Shown here in pieces: positions 6,139-6,184 of a stretch of 6,184 nt of DNA; within the stretch, counting starts at the first letter, position 1; each line of letters opens with the position of its first letter. The stretch covers positions 1-6,184 of the forward strand of contig DAXF01000034.1 of NCBI GenBank assembly GCA_002506255.1, given 5' to 3'. This stretch comes from Methanomassiliicoccaceae archaeon UBA367. GTDB lineage: Archaea; Thermoplasmatota; Thermoplasmata; Methanomassiliicoccales; Methanomethylophilaceae. The position numbers and the translations under genes are program-made. The notes beneath the pieces are model-generated. The model was not told the DNA's origin. It saw nothing but the letters and a program-made list of their open reading frames with translations, and made no database searches.

Positions 6139-6145
6139 GGAAGGT
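6139..6145 (+). promoter_or_regulatory. Shine-Dalgarno that fixes the start at 6153
   Basis: GGAAGGT ends 7 nt before the ATG at 6153. This is the clearest ribosome binding site among the non-operonic genes of the window and supports the short partial reading frame that follows. Confidence 0.5.
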
Positions 6146-6152
6146 ATATCAT

Positions 6153-6184
6153 ATGGCTGAAGACGCTTTAAAGACCGGGACGAC
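6153..6184 (+). CDS. psmB: Probable 20S proteasome beta subunit, N-terminal fragment (runs off right edge)
   Basis: The visible codons read MAEDALKTGT plus the first two bases of another Thr codon (ACN). Archaeal proteasome beta subunits start with a short propeptide ending in Gly. The chain is cut autocatalytically before a Thr-Thr(-Thr) stretch whose first Thr is the active-site nucleophile; the Thermoplasma subunit, as I recall it, has a propeptide ending in ETG followed by TTTVG. Here the propeptide would be nine residues (MAEDALKTG) and the nucleophile Thr10, encoded at 6180-6182. The mature subunit forms the inner catalytic rings of the 20S core. Only 10-11 residues are visible, so the identification rests on this short but distinctive match. 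The start is backed by a Shine-Dalgarno seven nt upstream. Alternatives are any protein with a similar N-terminus. Confidence 0.62.
   Translation, partial: MAEDALKTGT

Overview
The window looks like a chromosomal segment of a euryarchaeon, most likely from the Thermoplasmata/Methanomassiliicoccales side of the tree. The evidence for an archaeon is threefold. It has an archaeal FlaI/GspE-type secretion ATPase next to a tandem T2SSF (FlaJ/TadC-like) membrane protein. Its promoters are TATA boxes about 25-30 nt upstream of start codons. It also carries what reads as the propeptide of an archaeal 20S proteasome beta subunit. Arginine is mostly AGG, isoleucine is often ATA, and G+C looks moderate. 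The lineage assignment is inference; no rRNA or methanogenesis marker is present.

Layout, left to right: (1) positions 1-44, minus strand: the first codons of a peptidase U32 family gene running off the left edge. (2) 45-133: a short divergent promoter region with a TATA-like box for each direction. (3) 134-3941, plus strand: a tight three-gene operon encoding a cysteine-rich, probably zinc-binding soluble protein of unknown function, a T2SS/T4P-type ATPase, and a polytopic T2SSF platform protein. The junctions are a 2-nt gap and a 4-nt ATGA overlap. (4) 3978-4472: a DUF2085 membrane protein with its own TATA box. (5) 4473-4658: a 186-nt intergenic stretch with a small hairpin and two TATA-like boxes. 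(6) 4659-6047: a 14-TM DHA2-type MFS exporter. (7) 6153-6184: the start of a probable proteasome beta subunit gene running off the right edge.

The ATPase and the T2SSF protein would form the motor and inner-membrane platform of a type IV pilus/archaellum-like or secretion machine. No pilin, prepilin peptidase or other archaellum gene lies in the window, so substrate and final structure are unknown. The cysteine-rich first gene of that operon is the least explained part of the window and the best lead. The other genes are ordinary neighbours with no obvious functional link to it. I see no mobile elements, CRISPR arrays, tRNA or rRNA genes.
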